NCBI RefSeq assembly: GCF_900168065.1
Contig: NZ_FUZZ01000005.1
Span: 714,737-778,736, forward strand
Length of the DNA stretch: 64,000 nucleotides
From: Chitinophaga ginsengisegetis
GTDB lineage: Bacteria; Bacteroidota; Bacteroidia; Chitinophagales; Chitinophagaceae
Reading direction: 5' to 3'
Shown one piece after another: positions 1-6,679 of this stretch (its first letter is position 1; every line of letters starts with the position of its first letter). The notes under the pieces are model-generated. The model saw only the letters and a list, made by a program, of their open reading frames with translations, had not been told where the DNA came from and searched no databases. The position numbers and the translations under genes were made by a program.

Positions 1-17
1 TAAAAAACAGGGCGATC

Positions 18-608
18 TTAGATTTTTTTCAAGGATATAACAGCAGTCAAAATAAGGAGATCAGTTTTGGACAGATAAGTACGTAGTACATCTATTGCTT
101 TATATACCAATTTATAGGTACTGGAAACGGAAATCTGCATCAGGGCAGCAATTTCTTCATATTCCATTTCCTCGTAATACCGGAGGTGGATAATTTCTCT
201 TTGTCGCGGTGTCATTTTCTCCAATGCACGACCCAGGTTGGTGCGTATGGTCTCCAGCCTTTCGCGGCTGATCATTGTTTGGTCGTAAGCCAGCTCCTGA
301 TCCGCGTCCATCCACTGGTCCAGGACCAGGAAACTGTATTTGCGCTGCTGTACATCCAGCATGCGCAACAATACTCTACGAAACGACTTATATAGATAGT
401 TTTTAACTGATTCGGTGGCATTAATGGATTCCCGTTGTTTCCAGAGCTTAACGAATAAGTCCTGCAAGGCATCTTCTATGATGTGGTCATCCTGCGTAAA
501 CTTGTGACCATAGTTGAATAACGGGGTATAATATCTGTCAAAGATAATTTGCAGGGAAGATTCATCTCCTGAACGAAAACCATCCCATATATCTTTGTCA
601 TCGGTCAT
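18..608 (-). CDS. ECF-type RNA polymerase sigma-70 factor
   Basis: A 196-residue protein with sigma region 2 in the first third (FDRYYTPLFNYG; DALQDLFVKLW) and a region 4 helix-turn-helix near the end (MTPRQREIIHLRYYEEMEYEEIA). It would direct core RNA polymerase to a small set of promoters, in Bacteroidota usually those of a SusC/SusD-type locus controlled by a FecR anti-sigma factor. Transcription runs leftward out of the window, so a FecR partner, if there is one, lies beyond base 1 and is not visible. The C-terminus carries a hydrophobic tail (LLILTAVISLKKI) after the region 4 helix. The family is certain; the target genes are unknown. Confidence 0.93.
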   Translation of the reverse strand: MTDDKDIWDGFRSGDESSLQIIFDRYYTPLFNYGHKFTQDDHIIEDALQDLFVKLWKQRESINATESVKNYLYKSFRRVLLRMLDVQQRKYSFLVLDQWMDADQELAYDQTMISRERLETIRTNLGRALEKMTPRQREIIHLRYYEEMEYEEIAALMQISVSSTYKLVYKAIDVLRTYLSKTDLLILTAVISLKKI

Positions 609-782
609 AAATCCTGCACGATTCAGTTTGGCTTATGTGCGAAGGTGCTAAAAATGTTTTACATTTCAAACCGTTGGGAGAGTGTTAATTCAAAATCTCA
701 TATAAGTCTTTGATACCCACCAGCAGGAAGTCCGGCGGGATTACCATATCATTTAAAAGCGCTGGCGCGCTTCTCCGGTTAT

Positions 783-1214
783 TTACTCCTCTATCACCAT
801 AATCCCTTGCTGTTTCAGCATTTCCAGTCCATCTTTCATCGCTTTGATTTGCTCCGGTGAATGTTTTTGCCATACCGTAACCTCACCAACTACCTTAAAT
901 GGGTGTGTGGAGCGGTAGGACATTGTAGGATTGCCCGGGAATTTTTTATCGGTTACGTTGGGGTCATCTTCCAGCGGGCCTGTTGCTTCTACCAGGTATA
1001 TTCTTTCCCGTCCGTCTCCCGCGGCCAGTTCAGCTCCCCAGGTAGCCGCATTCAGGGTGGCGGAGAGGTAAATGTGTTTTAATTGCCGGTCCACAAAATT
1101 TGAGTTAAAACCGGTTTCTATAAGATCCCCGATTTTTAAATCCGCTTTGGTGCCATGAAAGAAGGTCTGAGAAAAAGGATTCAGAATAGGTGCCTGGGTG
1201 TCGGTTGTACTCAT
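783..1214 (-). CDS. arr: Rifampin ADP-ribosyltransferase (Arr)
   Basis: This 143-residue protein has the normal length of Arr, a cytoplasmic enzyme that transfers ADP-ribose from NAD+ to a hydroxyl of the rifamycin ansa chain and so inactivates the drug. The opening FFHGTKADLKIGDLIE matches the family, and H20, Y49 and D84 fall at or next to the catalytic positions known for mycobacterial Arr (H19, Y49, D84). It follows the MarR regulator (1219-1680) by only four bases, so the two are probably co-transcribed and regulated together. Chromosomal arr copies are common in environmental bacteria, and whether this one confers resistance cannot be read from sequence. Confidence 0.93.
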   Translation of the reverse strand: MSTTDTQAPILNPFSQTFFHGTKADLKIGDLIETGFNSNFVDRQLKHIYLSATLNAATWGAELAAGDGRERIYLVEATGPLEDDPNVTDKKFPGNPTMSYRSTHPFKVVGEVTVWQKHSPEQIKAMKDGLEMLKQQGIMVIEE

Positions 1215-1218
1215 TGCG

Positions 1219-1680
1219 TTATTGTTTTTGATTTATCGTTTGTATTTTACGGTCCATTATTTCCATTGCTTCCGAGAAATACTTCTCCAAAACTTTTAAT
1301 TCTCCTGATGAAAATGTACCAAACAGTTTTTCGGTGTTGCTTTGAAAATCTCCATAAAGGGGTTTGAACAGCGCCGTTATCTTTTCTGTATCCGGTACGA
1401 TGATAACTTTTCTGCGGTCTGCTTTATCAGCTTGTCGTTTTACCAGTTTTTGCTTCTCAAAACGGTCTATTAAGCTCGTAACCGCGCCGGTGGTCAGGCC
1501 CGTTATATTAGAAAACTCCCCGGCTGTCATTTGCCCCTGCTGCAGTAAAAACCCTAAATATTTATGGTCTGTGCCGGACATGCCTGCTTTTCTGCCAATG
1601 GCTTCGTGCATTTTGATGGAAGTATAGGCAAATTGCTGACTTAGCTTCCTTAGTTTCCTGATTTCTTCTTTAGCGGGCAT
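1219..1680 (-). CDS. MarR-family transcriptional regulator, copy 1
   Basis: A 153-residue winged-helix regulator. The recognition helix lies in MTAGEFSNITGLTTGAVTSL, and the wing carries the family signature DKADRRKVIIV. It is a clear paralogue of the regulator at 3337-3807: both share HEAIxRKAG, TDHKYLGFL, MTAGE, TGLTTG, LIDRFEK and DRRKVIIVP. The ATG at 1680 lies 17 bases downstream of a 19-bp palindrome that also overlaps a promoter-like element, which suggests autorepression. Downstream is arr, so the regulator probably controls a rifamycin-inactivation unit. The ligand is unknown. Confidence 0.92.
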   Translation of the reverse strand: MPAKEEIRKLRKLSQQFAYTSIKMHEAIGRKAGMSGTDHKYLGFLLQQGQMTAGEFSNITGLTTGAVTSLIDRFEKQKLVKRQADKADRRKVIIVPDTEKITALFKPLYGDFQSNTEKLFGTFSSGELKVLEKYFSEAMEIMDRKIQTINQKQ

Positions 1681-1697
1681 GTATCTTGATTATTAAT

Positions 1698-1716
1698 TAT
1701 CTTAATTGTAAAGATA
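1698..1716. promoter_or_regulatory. Candidate MarR operator upstream of MarR-arr
   Basis: TATCTTAATTGTAAAGATA has inverted arms TATCTT and AAGATA separated by seven bases. Read on the minus strand it contains TATCTTTA, close to the Bacteroidota -7 element TAnnTTTG, so a bound repressor would block the promoter. It lies directly upstream of the MarR start at 1680. The same arms and spacing recur at 3816-3834 upstream of the paralogous regulator. Confidence 0.6.
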
Positions 1717-1729
1717 AATAATAAATACT

Positions 1730-2017
1730 TTAATCGTCAAAATAAAACTGAAATTTTATCTGGCCAGGATTTGCACCGGTTTCTAAGCCTTTTATTTCCG
1801 TCACTTTTAAAAGTGAGTAAAGCCCATTTGTGTCTGCTGATTTGAGCAGTACAGACAGTAAATGCCCGATATACCAATAAGAATTTTTTAATGTGGCCTT
1901 TGTTAGTAATGGCTGGTCATTTGCGGCAATCATATTAAATTGGGGGAATGACATCACAGGCAGGAATAAGCCGCTAAAACTGCCGGTAGACTTTAGAAAA
2001 GATCTCCTGTTTAACAT
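1730..2017 (-). CDS. Truncated Tat-signal protein, possible cupin remnant
   Basis: A 95-residue protein that begins with a twin-arginine-like export signal (NRRSFLKSTGSFSG) and a hydrophobic stretch. The segment around NSYWYIGHLLSVLLKSADTNGLY resembles the region just before the metal-binding barrel of small Tat-exported cupin proteins, but the histidine-rich cupin motif is absent and the frame stops soon after. I therefore read it as a gene truncated at its 3' end rather than a working enzyme. It sits between the two MarR units on the same strand. The cupin assignment is from memory of the family and is weak; the export signal is clear. Confidence 0.45.
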   Translation of the reverse strand: MLNRRSFLKSTGSFSGLFLPVMSFPQFNMIAANDQPLLTKATLKNSYWYIGHLLSVLLKSADTNGLYSLLKVTEIKGLETGANPGQIKFQFYFDD

Positions 2018-2021
2018 AGAT

Positions 2022-2038
2022 ACAAGATTTTGTCTTGT
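2022..2038. promoter_or_regulatory. Palindrome upstream of the Tat-signal gene
   Basis: ACAAGATTTTGTCTTGT is a perfect 6-5-6 inverted repeat four bases upstream of the ATG at 2017. Its position resembles the operator-like palindromes of the two neighbouring MarR genes, but its sequence differs. It could be an operator or chance. Confidence 0.3.
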
Positions 2039-2138
2039 TATACAAGTTACGGTGATACTTTCTAAAAATGCACATACTTACCTGATGGAAAGTGACGGGG
2101 AAATCACGTAAAAAGAAAACCCGCGGCTTATTTTTTTG

Positions 2139-3335
2139 TTACCATTCTATTTTATAATCAAATAACCAGTGATTGCTTTTTTCGGCAAATGCGTTTACAA
2201 ATATTCTAATCATAAGTTCCCTGATTTTTTGCTGAAATGCACTTACAATTACTTTGTCGCTTCCTCTTTTTCTTCCTTCCAGCACAATTTTTTCAACGCG
2301 TGGTCTGCGCATTTTTTCAAAGGTTGAGAAGGCAGTATCCAACTCCTTCTCATCACGGATGAGTTTTGCTAAAAGCATGGCGTCCTCTAAAGCCATTGAA
2401 GCTCCTTGTCCTGAATTTGGGCTCACGGCATGTGCCGCGTCCCCAATGAGTATACAATTTTTCTTAAACCACCTGGGTAAAAATTGAATATCAAAAACAT
2501 TGAGCCGGATAAAATCCGAAGAATTATTTATGATGTCGGTAATCGGGGAACTGTAAGCGGCGTATTGATTCAGCAAACTTTTTCTTTCGGCTTCTTTGTT
2601 AAAATTTATTTGCTCTTCCCTGGTGTATGGATTAGCTACCATGATGTTTGTCCACCACATTAACTCATTTTTATTCACCCCTGTGTAGCCAATGAATCCA
2701 TTTTTACCATAAATAAAATTTATATTGTTGCTATCTGACGGCGTTAAGTTTTGAATTTTATTTTTATCTACAAAGCCACCGCCGCCAACAACACCTGTAA
2801 AACCGGGCTTCATAGGCGTGTCTAATACATAATTTCTAACAATACTTCTTACGCCATCCGCTCCAATAAGAATCCTTCCTGTAGCTTGAGTTCCATCTTC
2901 AAATGTTGCTGTTACTTCATTTTCGGTTTGTGAAATACTTTGTAGTTTTTTGCTGAAATAAACCGGTATGTTTTGTTTCACCAGCTCATCGTGCATCATA
3001 TCAGCGAGTGTTGCTCTTTTAATATTCACACTTGGATATTTATACTTTGCTGCATTGGAAAAACCTACTTTTGCCAGTTTCTTTCCTTTAGCGTTTTTAA
3101 ATATTCCATCTACCGCAATACTCCCGCTTTCAATCGCTTTGGCAGCTAAGCCTAATTCGGCTAATACAGATACTCCATTGGGTGCAAGGTTTAATCCTGC
3201 ACCGTTTGAAAATGTTGTTTCGTTGGCTTCAAAAATTGCGGACGCTATTCCTATCTTTTTAAGAAATAAAGCCATTGATGAACCGGCAATGCCACCGCCT
3301 ATTATTATTACTTTATTATTTGATAGTAATTCCAT
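2139..3335 (-). CDS. FAD-dependent group A monooxygenase (PHBH fold)
   Basis: A 398-residue flavoprotein hydroxylase. All three diagnostic motifs are present: the dinucleotide-binding GGGIAGSS at residues 13-20, the DG motif GADGVRS at 158-164, and the FAD-ribityl GD motif IGDAAHAVSPNSGQG at 297-311. These soluble enzymes use NAD(P)H and oxygen to hydroxylate small aromatic or polyketide molecules; relatives include tetracycline- and rifamycin-inactivating enzymes, but many act in catabolism. It follows its MarR regulator immediately (its ATG at 3335 lies next to the regulator's stop at 3337), so they form one transcription unit. The pairing with a drug-responsive regulator type, beside arr, makes a xenobiotic substrate plausible. 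I would not call it TetX from sequence alone. Confidence 0.85.
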   Translation of the reverse strand: MELLSNNKVIIIGGGIAGSSMALFLKKIGIASAIFEANETTFSNGAGLNLAPNGVSVLAELGLAAKAIESGSIAVDGIFKNAKGKKLAKVGFSNAAKYKYPSVNIKRATLADMMHDELVKQNIPVYFSKKLQSISQTENEVTATFEDGTQATGRILIGADGVRSIVRNYVLDTPMKPGFTGVVGGGGFVDKNKIQNLTPSDSNNINFIYGKNGFIGYTGVNKNELMWWTNIMVANPYTREEQINFNKEAERKSLLNQYAAYSSPITDIINNSSDFIRLNVFDIQFLPRWFKKNCILIGDAAHAVSPNSGQGASMALEDAMLLAKLIRDEKELDTAFSTFEKMRRPRVEKIVLEGRKRGSDKVIVSAFQQKIRELMIRIFVNAFAEKSNHWLFDYKIEW

Positions 3336-3336
3336 T

Positions 3337-3807
3337 TTATATAGGGTTGTTTAATTTGTGAGTTATTTCCTGCATGATTTTAATGGCTGACTGCATATAA
3401 TTTTCAATCAGTGCCAGTTCTTTTTTATTGAAGGAGTTAAAAAGGGCGGTCATTTTGGTTTCTATTTCGTTAAATATGCCACCCAGTTCTTTCATAATTA
3501 CCGGTATATTGGGAACGATAATAACTTTACGCCTATCTGTTTTGTCAAACTCCCTGGATACAAATTTTTTCTTTTCAAATCTGTCTATCAGCCCTGTAAC
3601 TGTGCCTGTGGTCAGGCCCGTATATTTTGCCAGTTCACCTGCTGTCATTGAGCCATGTTGAACAAGGAACCCCAAATACTTGTGGTCAGTGGCTGAAAGT
3701 CCCGCCTTTCGCGCAATAGCTTCGTGCATAAAAATGGAAGCGTCGGAATACAGCCGGCTTGTAGCTCCGAACTTGTTAGGCAGGTCGTCTGGTTGTTTTT
3801 TACTCAT
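3337..3807 (-). CDS. MarR-family transcriptional regulator, copy 2
   Basis: A winged-helix regulator of 156 residues, paralogous to the one at 1219-1680 and containing MTAGELAKYTGLTTGTVTGL and the wing DKTDRRKVIIVP. The frame is open up to 3858, but I place the start at 3807 (MSKKQPDD). The upstream 17 codons cover a perfect 19-bp palindrome and a promoter, and the shorter protein matches the paralogue's length. It is transcribed together with the FAD monooxygenase and probably represses that unit until an inducer binds. Confidence 0.9.
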   Translation of the reverse strand: MSKKQPDDLPNKFGATSRLYSDASIFMHEAIARKAGLSATDHKYLGFLVQHGSMTAGELAKYTGLTTGTVTGLIDRFEKKKFVSREFDKTDRRKVIIVPNIPVIMKELGGIFNEIETKMTALFNSFNKKELALIENYMQSAIKIMQEITHKLNNPI

Positions 3808-3815
3808 GTGCCAAG

Positions 3816-3834
3816 TATCTTTGGTGCAAAGATA
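3816..3834. promoter_or_regulatory. MarR operator overlapping a -7 promoter element
   Basis: TATCTTTGGTGCAAAGATA is a perfect 8-3-8 inverted repeat eight bases upstream of the regulator start at 3807. Each arm spells TATCTTTG, an exact Bacteroidota -7 element (TAnnTTTG). On the minus strand a TTTG lies 21 bases further upstream, a suitable -33 element. Repressor binding would cover the core promoter. Confidence 0.72.
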
Positions 3835-3875
3835 AATGGTTTGCAAGTAATATTCCAAATGTTTTTGCGTTTTTT

Positions 3876-4678
3876 TTAGAACTCACTGAGTGTTTGGTGT
3901 GTATGCGCATACATAACAAGTCGGGAGCCGGCCAGTGTAATGATGGCCACCGCACCCATATTGATCCAGTAGGGTGGTGTAAGGGTTTCTGCTTTCATAC
4001 TGAAAACAGCCAACGATAAAGAATTAGCCCGATAAGCACAAAGTAAAACATACCACCTATCATATAGGTACATAGTGAAATAAATGCAATGAGCCAATGA
4101 AGCGCGCTGCTGTTGGCAATGATGGCGCCCAAAACAGCCACCGACTCTGTAGATACAACAATCAACAGCCAGGCGCCATTGATACTCTGCTCCAGGGAAG
4201 GTTTGGGCTCCTTCATAATATTTACAAGGAAGAAAGTATACAACAACAGTATCCAGCGTACAAACCCCACTATCCATAATATCAGCGCAATATCCATGCG
4301 GCCGGTGATAAGCGCCACCTGGCTGCCCAGCACATTGTTACCCGCCACCAGCGTGAGGAAGGTAACGCCCCTGGCCGAATGATGAAGATCGTTCTAAACC
4401 ACTACCGGGAATTTTATAATCCGGAGAATAAGGATGATCCATAACAGGAGGTAAAAAAATACATTTAAACCGAGGAAAATGCCGGCCATCCGGGTATAAG
4501 ACCAGAGGAACATTCCTATGGAAACAATACCAGTAGCCATTATCAGCGCAAAATAACCAGGGAAGAAATTTTCCAGTGAAGTGGTGTTAACCGGTTGACC
4601 AGGATGTGCGAGTCCGGCTTTAAGCATGATCAGGGTTTTATGTAATTTAAGATTTACTGCGCAGAATAATCTTTTCAC
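3876..4678 (-). pseudogene. Decayed SLAC1/TehA-type transporter (TDT family)
   Basis: Three pieces of one membrane protein lie in order on the minus strand. The first (4678 to 4397) contains FFPGYFALIMATGIVSIG; the second (to 3998) contains NNVLGSQ, EPKPSLEQSINGAW and several membrane helices; the third contains LTPPYWINMGAVAIITLAG. These are landmarks of the tellurite-resistance/C4-dicarboxylate (SLAC1-like) transporter family. The first two pieces share a frame and are separated by an in-frame TAG at 4394-4396. The third needs a one-base shift near 4000. The protein then stops after about 250 residues, where the family usually runs to about 340. Nonsense, frameshift and truncation together indicate a dead gene. 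Confidence 0.8.
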
Positions 4679-4747
4679 CTGACTATTTTATTTTTTGAAT
4701 ATAAGGAGAGAAAGAACTAAATTTTTCCCTGTTTCTCAATTGTTAAC

Positions 4748-5437
4748 ATGACAGATCATAAAACCATACTTAAAAATTTTGTAAGCTCATTCAAAAAATG
4801 GCTGTTGGAAAACTATTCTCCGCAAGAGATCCATGATCTGCAAATTGATGATGCCAGTTACCCGGAGTGGAAACGGATAGAAGAATATTTTTCAACCCTG
4901 CTTGCTGCCAAACAAATCAATCAGCTGGATGATGAAGACCTTGCTCATCTGCTTTATCTTATTGCCCGGCATTGGGATATCGGGAGAATGATTGCGTGGT
5001 TATCCCATGCGCCGGCACTGTCAAACATCGGTGATCTGTCGGCCGGTGATTTTATGATTCTTGCCAGGGCGGTGTCCAAACTATCCCAAGCTGAGTATAA
5101 TGATGCAAAGTATCAGTTTGCAGCCTGTTTCGAAAAGAAATTCGATACCCTGGCACCCGAAATAGAGCACATACTTTTAGACCTTTACCATAGCAATGAT
5201 GAATATACCCGCCGGATATCCTTGCTGGCGCTGGCAAAACTGGGTTATCCGGCTATAAGGGTGTTATTGAAGCAATCGTGGGAAACAGTTGAGGAGCAAT
5301 ATCATAAAATTGGATGCCTGCAGGCCATTGACGAATATGTAAAAGACCCGGCACTGCTTGATGAATACCTGATATTGGCCGAAGCTGAAACTGGTGATGA
5401 GTTGAAAAAATACGTAGTCGGGCTCAGTAATAAATAA
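4748..5437 (+). CDS. HEAT-repeat-like protein of unknown function
   Basis: A 229-residue, largely helical, acidic protein with no signal peptide, so probably cytoplasmic. The C-terminal half contains HEAT-like helix pairs, for example DEYTRRISLLALAKLGYPA and EQYHKIGCLQAIDEYV, of the kind used for protein-protein contacts. The N-terminal half (MTDHKTILKNFVSSFKKWL) has no motif I recognise. It stands alone, divergent from the decayed transporter and followed by the repeat-rich spacer. No function can be assigned. Confidence 0.75.
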   Translation: MTDHKTILKNFVSSFKKWLLENYSPQEIHDLQIDDASYPEWKRIEEYFSTLLAAKQINQLDDEDLAHLLYLIARHWDIGRMIAWLSHAPALSNIGDLSAGDFMILARAVSKLSQAEYNDAKYQFAACFEKKFDTLAPEIEHILLDLYHSNDEYTRRISLLALAKLGYPAIRVLLKQSWETVEEQYHKIGCLQAIDEYVKDPALLDEYLILAEAETGDELKKYVVGLSNK

Positions 5438-5496
5438 AATGAGGGCATCGCCGGATCTTGTTGGACCTTCAAAAGGTGCTATAATAGATATTGGAT

Positions 5497-5518
5497 ACTT
5501 CTCAGTTACTTCTCAGTT
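5497..5518. repeat. Two 11-bp direct repeats (ACTTCTCAGTT)
   Basis: ACTTCTCAGTT occurs twice in perfect tandem and is followed by ACTTAGGA. This is the same 11-bp unit length as the larger array at 5547-5656, so it may be the degenerate left end of that array. Confidence 0.7.
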
Positions 5519-5546
5519 ACTTAGGACTCGTGTATGTGTCGTATTC

Positions 5547-5656
5547 CCTATACAGTCTCCATACAGTCCCTATACACTCTCCATACACTCTCCATACACT
5601 CCCCATACACTCACCATACACTCACAATACACTTCCCATACACTCCCCATACACTT
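5547..5656. repeat. Ten tandem copies of an 11-bp repeat
   Basis: Ten consecutive 11-bp units with consensus NCCATACACTC fill 5547-5656 without gaps; the first two units read CAGTC where later ones read CACTC. ACTTAGGA occurs just before (5519-5526) and at the end (5653-5660) of the array. Because 11 is not a multiple of three, every frame reads the same 11-residue peptide pattern, so the overlapping short open frames here are repeat artefacts. The 519-bp gap between the HEAT gene and the SnoaL gene holds this array and the hairpin at 5723-5764. Confidence 0.92.
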
Positions 5657-5722
5657 AGGATTCCAAATTATTGGTTGGGTCCTGGAAAAATCTTGTCTCT
5701 TTCTAAAGATATTTTGAATGTC

Positions 5723-5764
5723 GTCGATGTAAAATATCACTCTTTTGGGGATATTTTATCGACA
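5723..5764. repeat. Imperfect AT-rich hairpin
   Basis: The left arm (GTCGATGTAAAATATC) and the right arm (GATATTTTATCGAC) pair with a two-base bulge around a T/G-rich loop. It could be a weak terminator, a protein site or a remnant end. It lies between the tandem array and the SnoaL gene. Confidence 0.5.
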
Positions 5765-5956
5765 TAATCCGGCAAAAAGCGGCAAAAGCGGCGGATTTGT
5801 TTTTCCGTAGTTCCGCCAGGGAGTAATTTCGTGTCGTATATCGAAGTGCAATCCTGTATGATCAGATGGAGAAACTTAACAGGCATAGCCATAGAAATAT
5901 TTTAGTTATGCATAAACAAGATGTATTTTTATTTTCATCAACAAAAACCTTATTTC

Positions 5957-6316
5957 ATGACAGTAGAACAAATTGCGGCACGTTTGGCCGGGCTTTGCCG
6001 GGAAGAAAAATTTGATGTGGCACAAAAGGAACTGTATGCGGATGATGCAGTCAGCATAGAGCCATATGCTATCCCGGGCTTTGAAAAAGAAACCAGGGGG
6101 TTGGAGGCTTTAATAGAGAAAGATAAGAAGTTCAGCGCTATGGTGGAAGCCAGGTATGGTACTGTTGTTTCGCCGCCACTGATCGCGGGAAATGTTATTG
6201 CTTTCACACTCACAATGGATATAAAACTGATTGGCAGGGATCGTACAAAGATGAATGAGCTTTGCGTATATCACGTGAAAGATGGTAAAATTATTTCAGA
6301 ACAGTTCTTCATGTAA
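5957..6316 (+). CDS. SnoaL-like (NTF2-fold) protein
   Basis: A 119-residue protein of the NTF2-like superfamily: an N-terminal helix pair (VEQIAARLAGLCREEKFDVAQKELYADDAVSIEP) followed by a curved sheet ending in NELCVYHVKDGKIISEQFFM. Such proteins form small cone-shaped barrels that bind or isomerise small molecules, and many have no known substrate. I start at the ATG at 5957; the frame is open to 5921, but those codons (FYFHQQKPYF) are not family-like. No signal peptide; probably cytoplasmic. No linked pathway is visible. Confidence 0.8.
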   Translation: MTVEQIAARLAGLCREEKFDVAQKELYADDAVSIEPYAIPGFEKETRGLEALIEKDKKFSAMVEARYGTVVSPPLIAGNVIAFTLTMDIKLIGRDRTKMNELCVYHVKDGKIISEQFFM

Positions 6317-6341
6317 CAGATCAGAGGTTAACCAGCCAGGT

Positions 6342-6615
6342 TAAGTTTTGCCGTCATTGTCAGAACTGGAAATGCATATTGCCGGTAATAAACATCTGCC
6401 TGATATACCAACCAAAGCTGAAATTATTAAGAATGGTTTAGATGCAGGGGAGATGCAACAAAAGCAAATGAGGGAAATTGAGGAAACTAACATTGTACCT
6501 GATTGATCAGAATAAGAAACTGGAGAAGCAACAGCAACTGATATTGAATCAGGAGCGATTGCTATCAGCGCTCAGTGACCGGCTAAGAGAATTGGAAGAA
6601 AAACGATCTAAGTAA
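6342..6615 (+). pseudogene. Frameshifted remnant of a tail-fibre-type C-terminal domain
   Basis: The first part reads LSELEMHIAGNKHLPDIP and continues to IEETNIVPD before a stop. A one-base shift then gives LYLIDQNKKLEKQQQLI and a coiled coil ending at a TAA (6613-6615). Joined, this is the typical last 90 residues of Bacteroidota cell-wall or tail-fibre-like proteins (LxELExxIxxxKHLPDIPS ... LYxIxQNKKLE). The rest of the gene is missing, and it lies just upstream of a strong terminator. It is clearly broken. Confidence 0.75.
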
Positions 6616-6627
6616 AATACAGATACC

Positions 6628-6666
6628 AAAAAGAGAAGACCTGCATTATGCAGGTCTTCTCTTTTT
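6628..6666. terminator. Bidirectional rho-independent terminator
   Basis: A perfect 18-bp stem (AAAAAGAGAAGACCTGCA with its complement) closes on a three-base loop, with A and T runs at the ends. It separates the plus-strand remnant from the minus-strand GH43 gene and can serve both. Confidence 0.9.
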
Positions 6667-6679
6667 ATACTATCCTAAG

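Noticed and set aside
685..782. Remnant gene downstream of arr (frame ending VGIKDLYEILN)
   Set aside because: Only about 30 codons lie outside arr and they match no family I know.
5547..5656. CRISPR array
   Set aside because: Units are contiguous with no spacers, 11 bp is far too short, and no cas genes are present.
5439..5767. Two overlapping short open frames with His/Thr-rich repeats
   Set aside because: They are translations of the 11-bp tandem array in two frames; an 11-bp unit keeps every frame open and gives the same peptide pattern.
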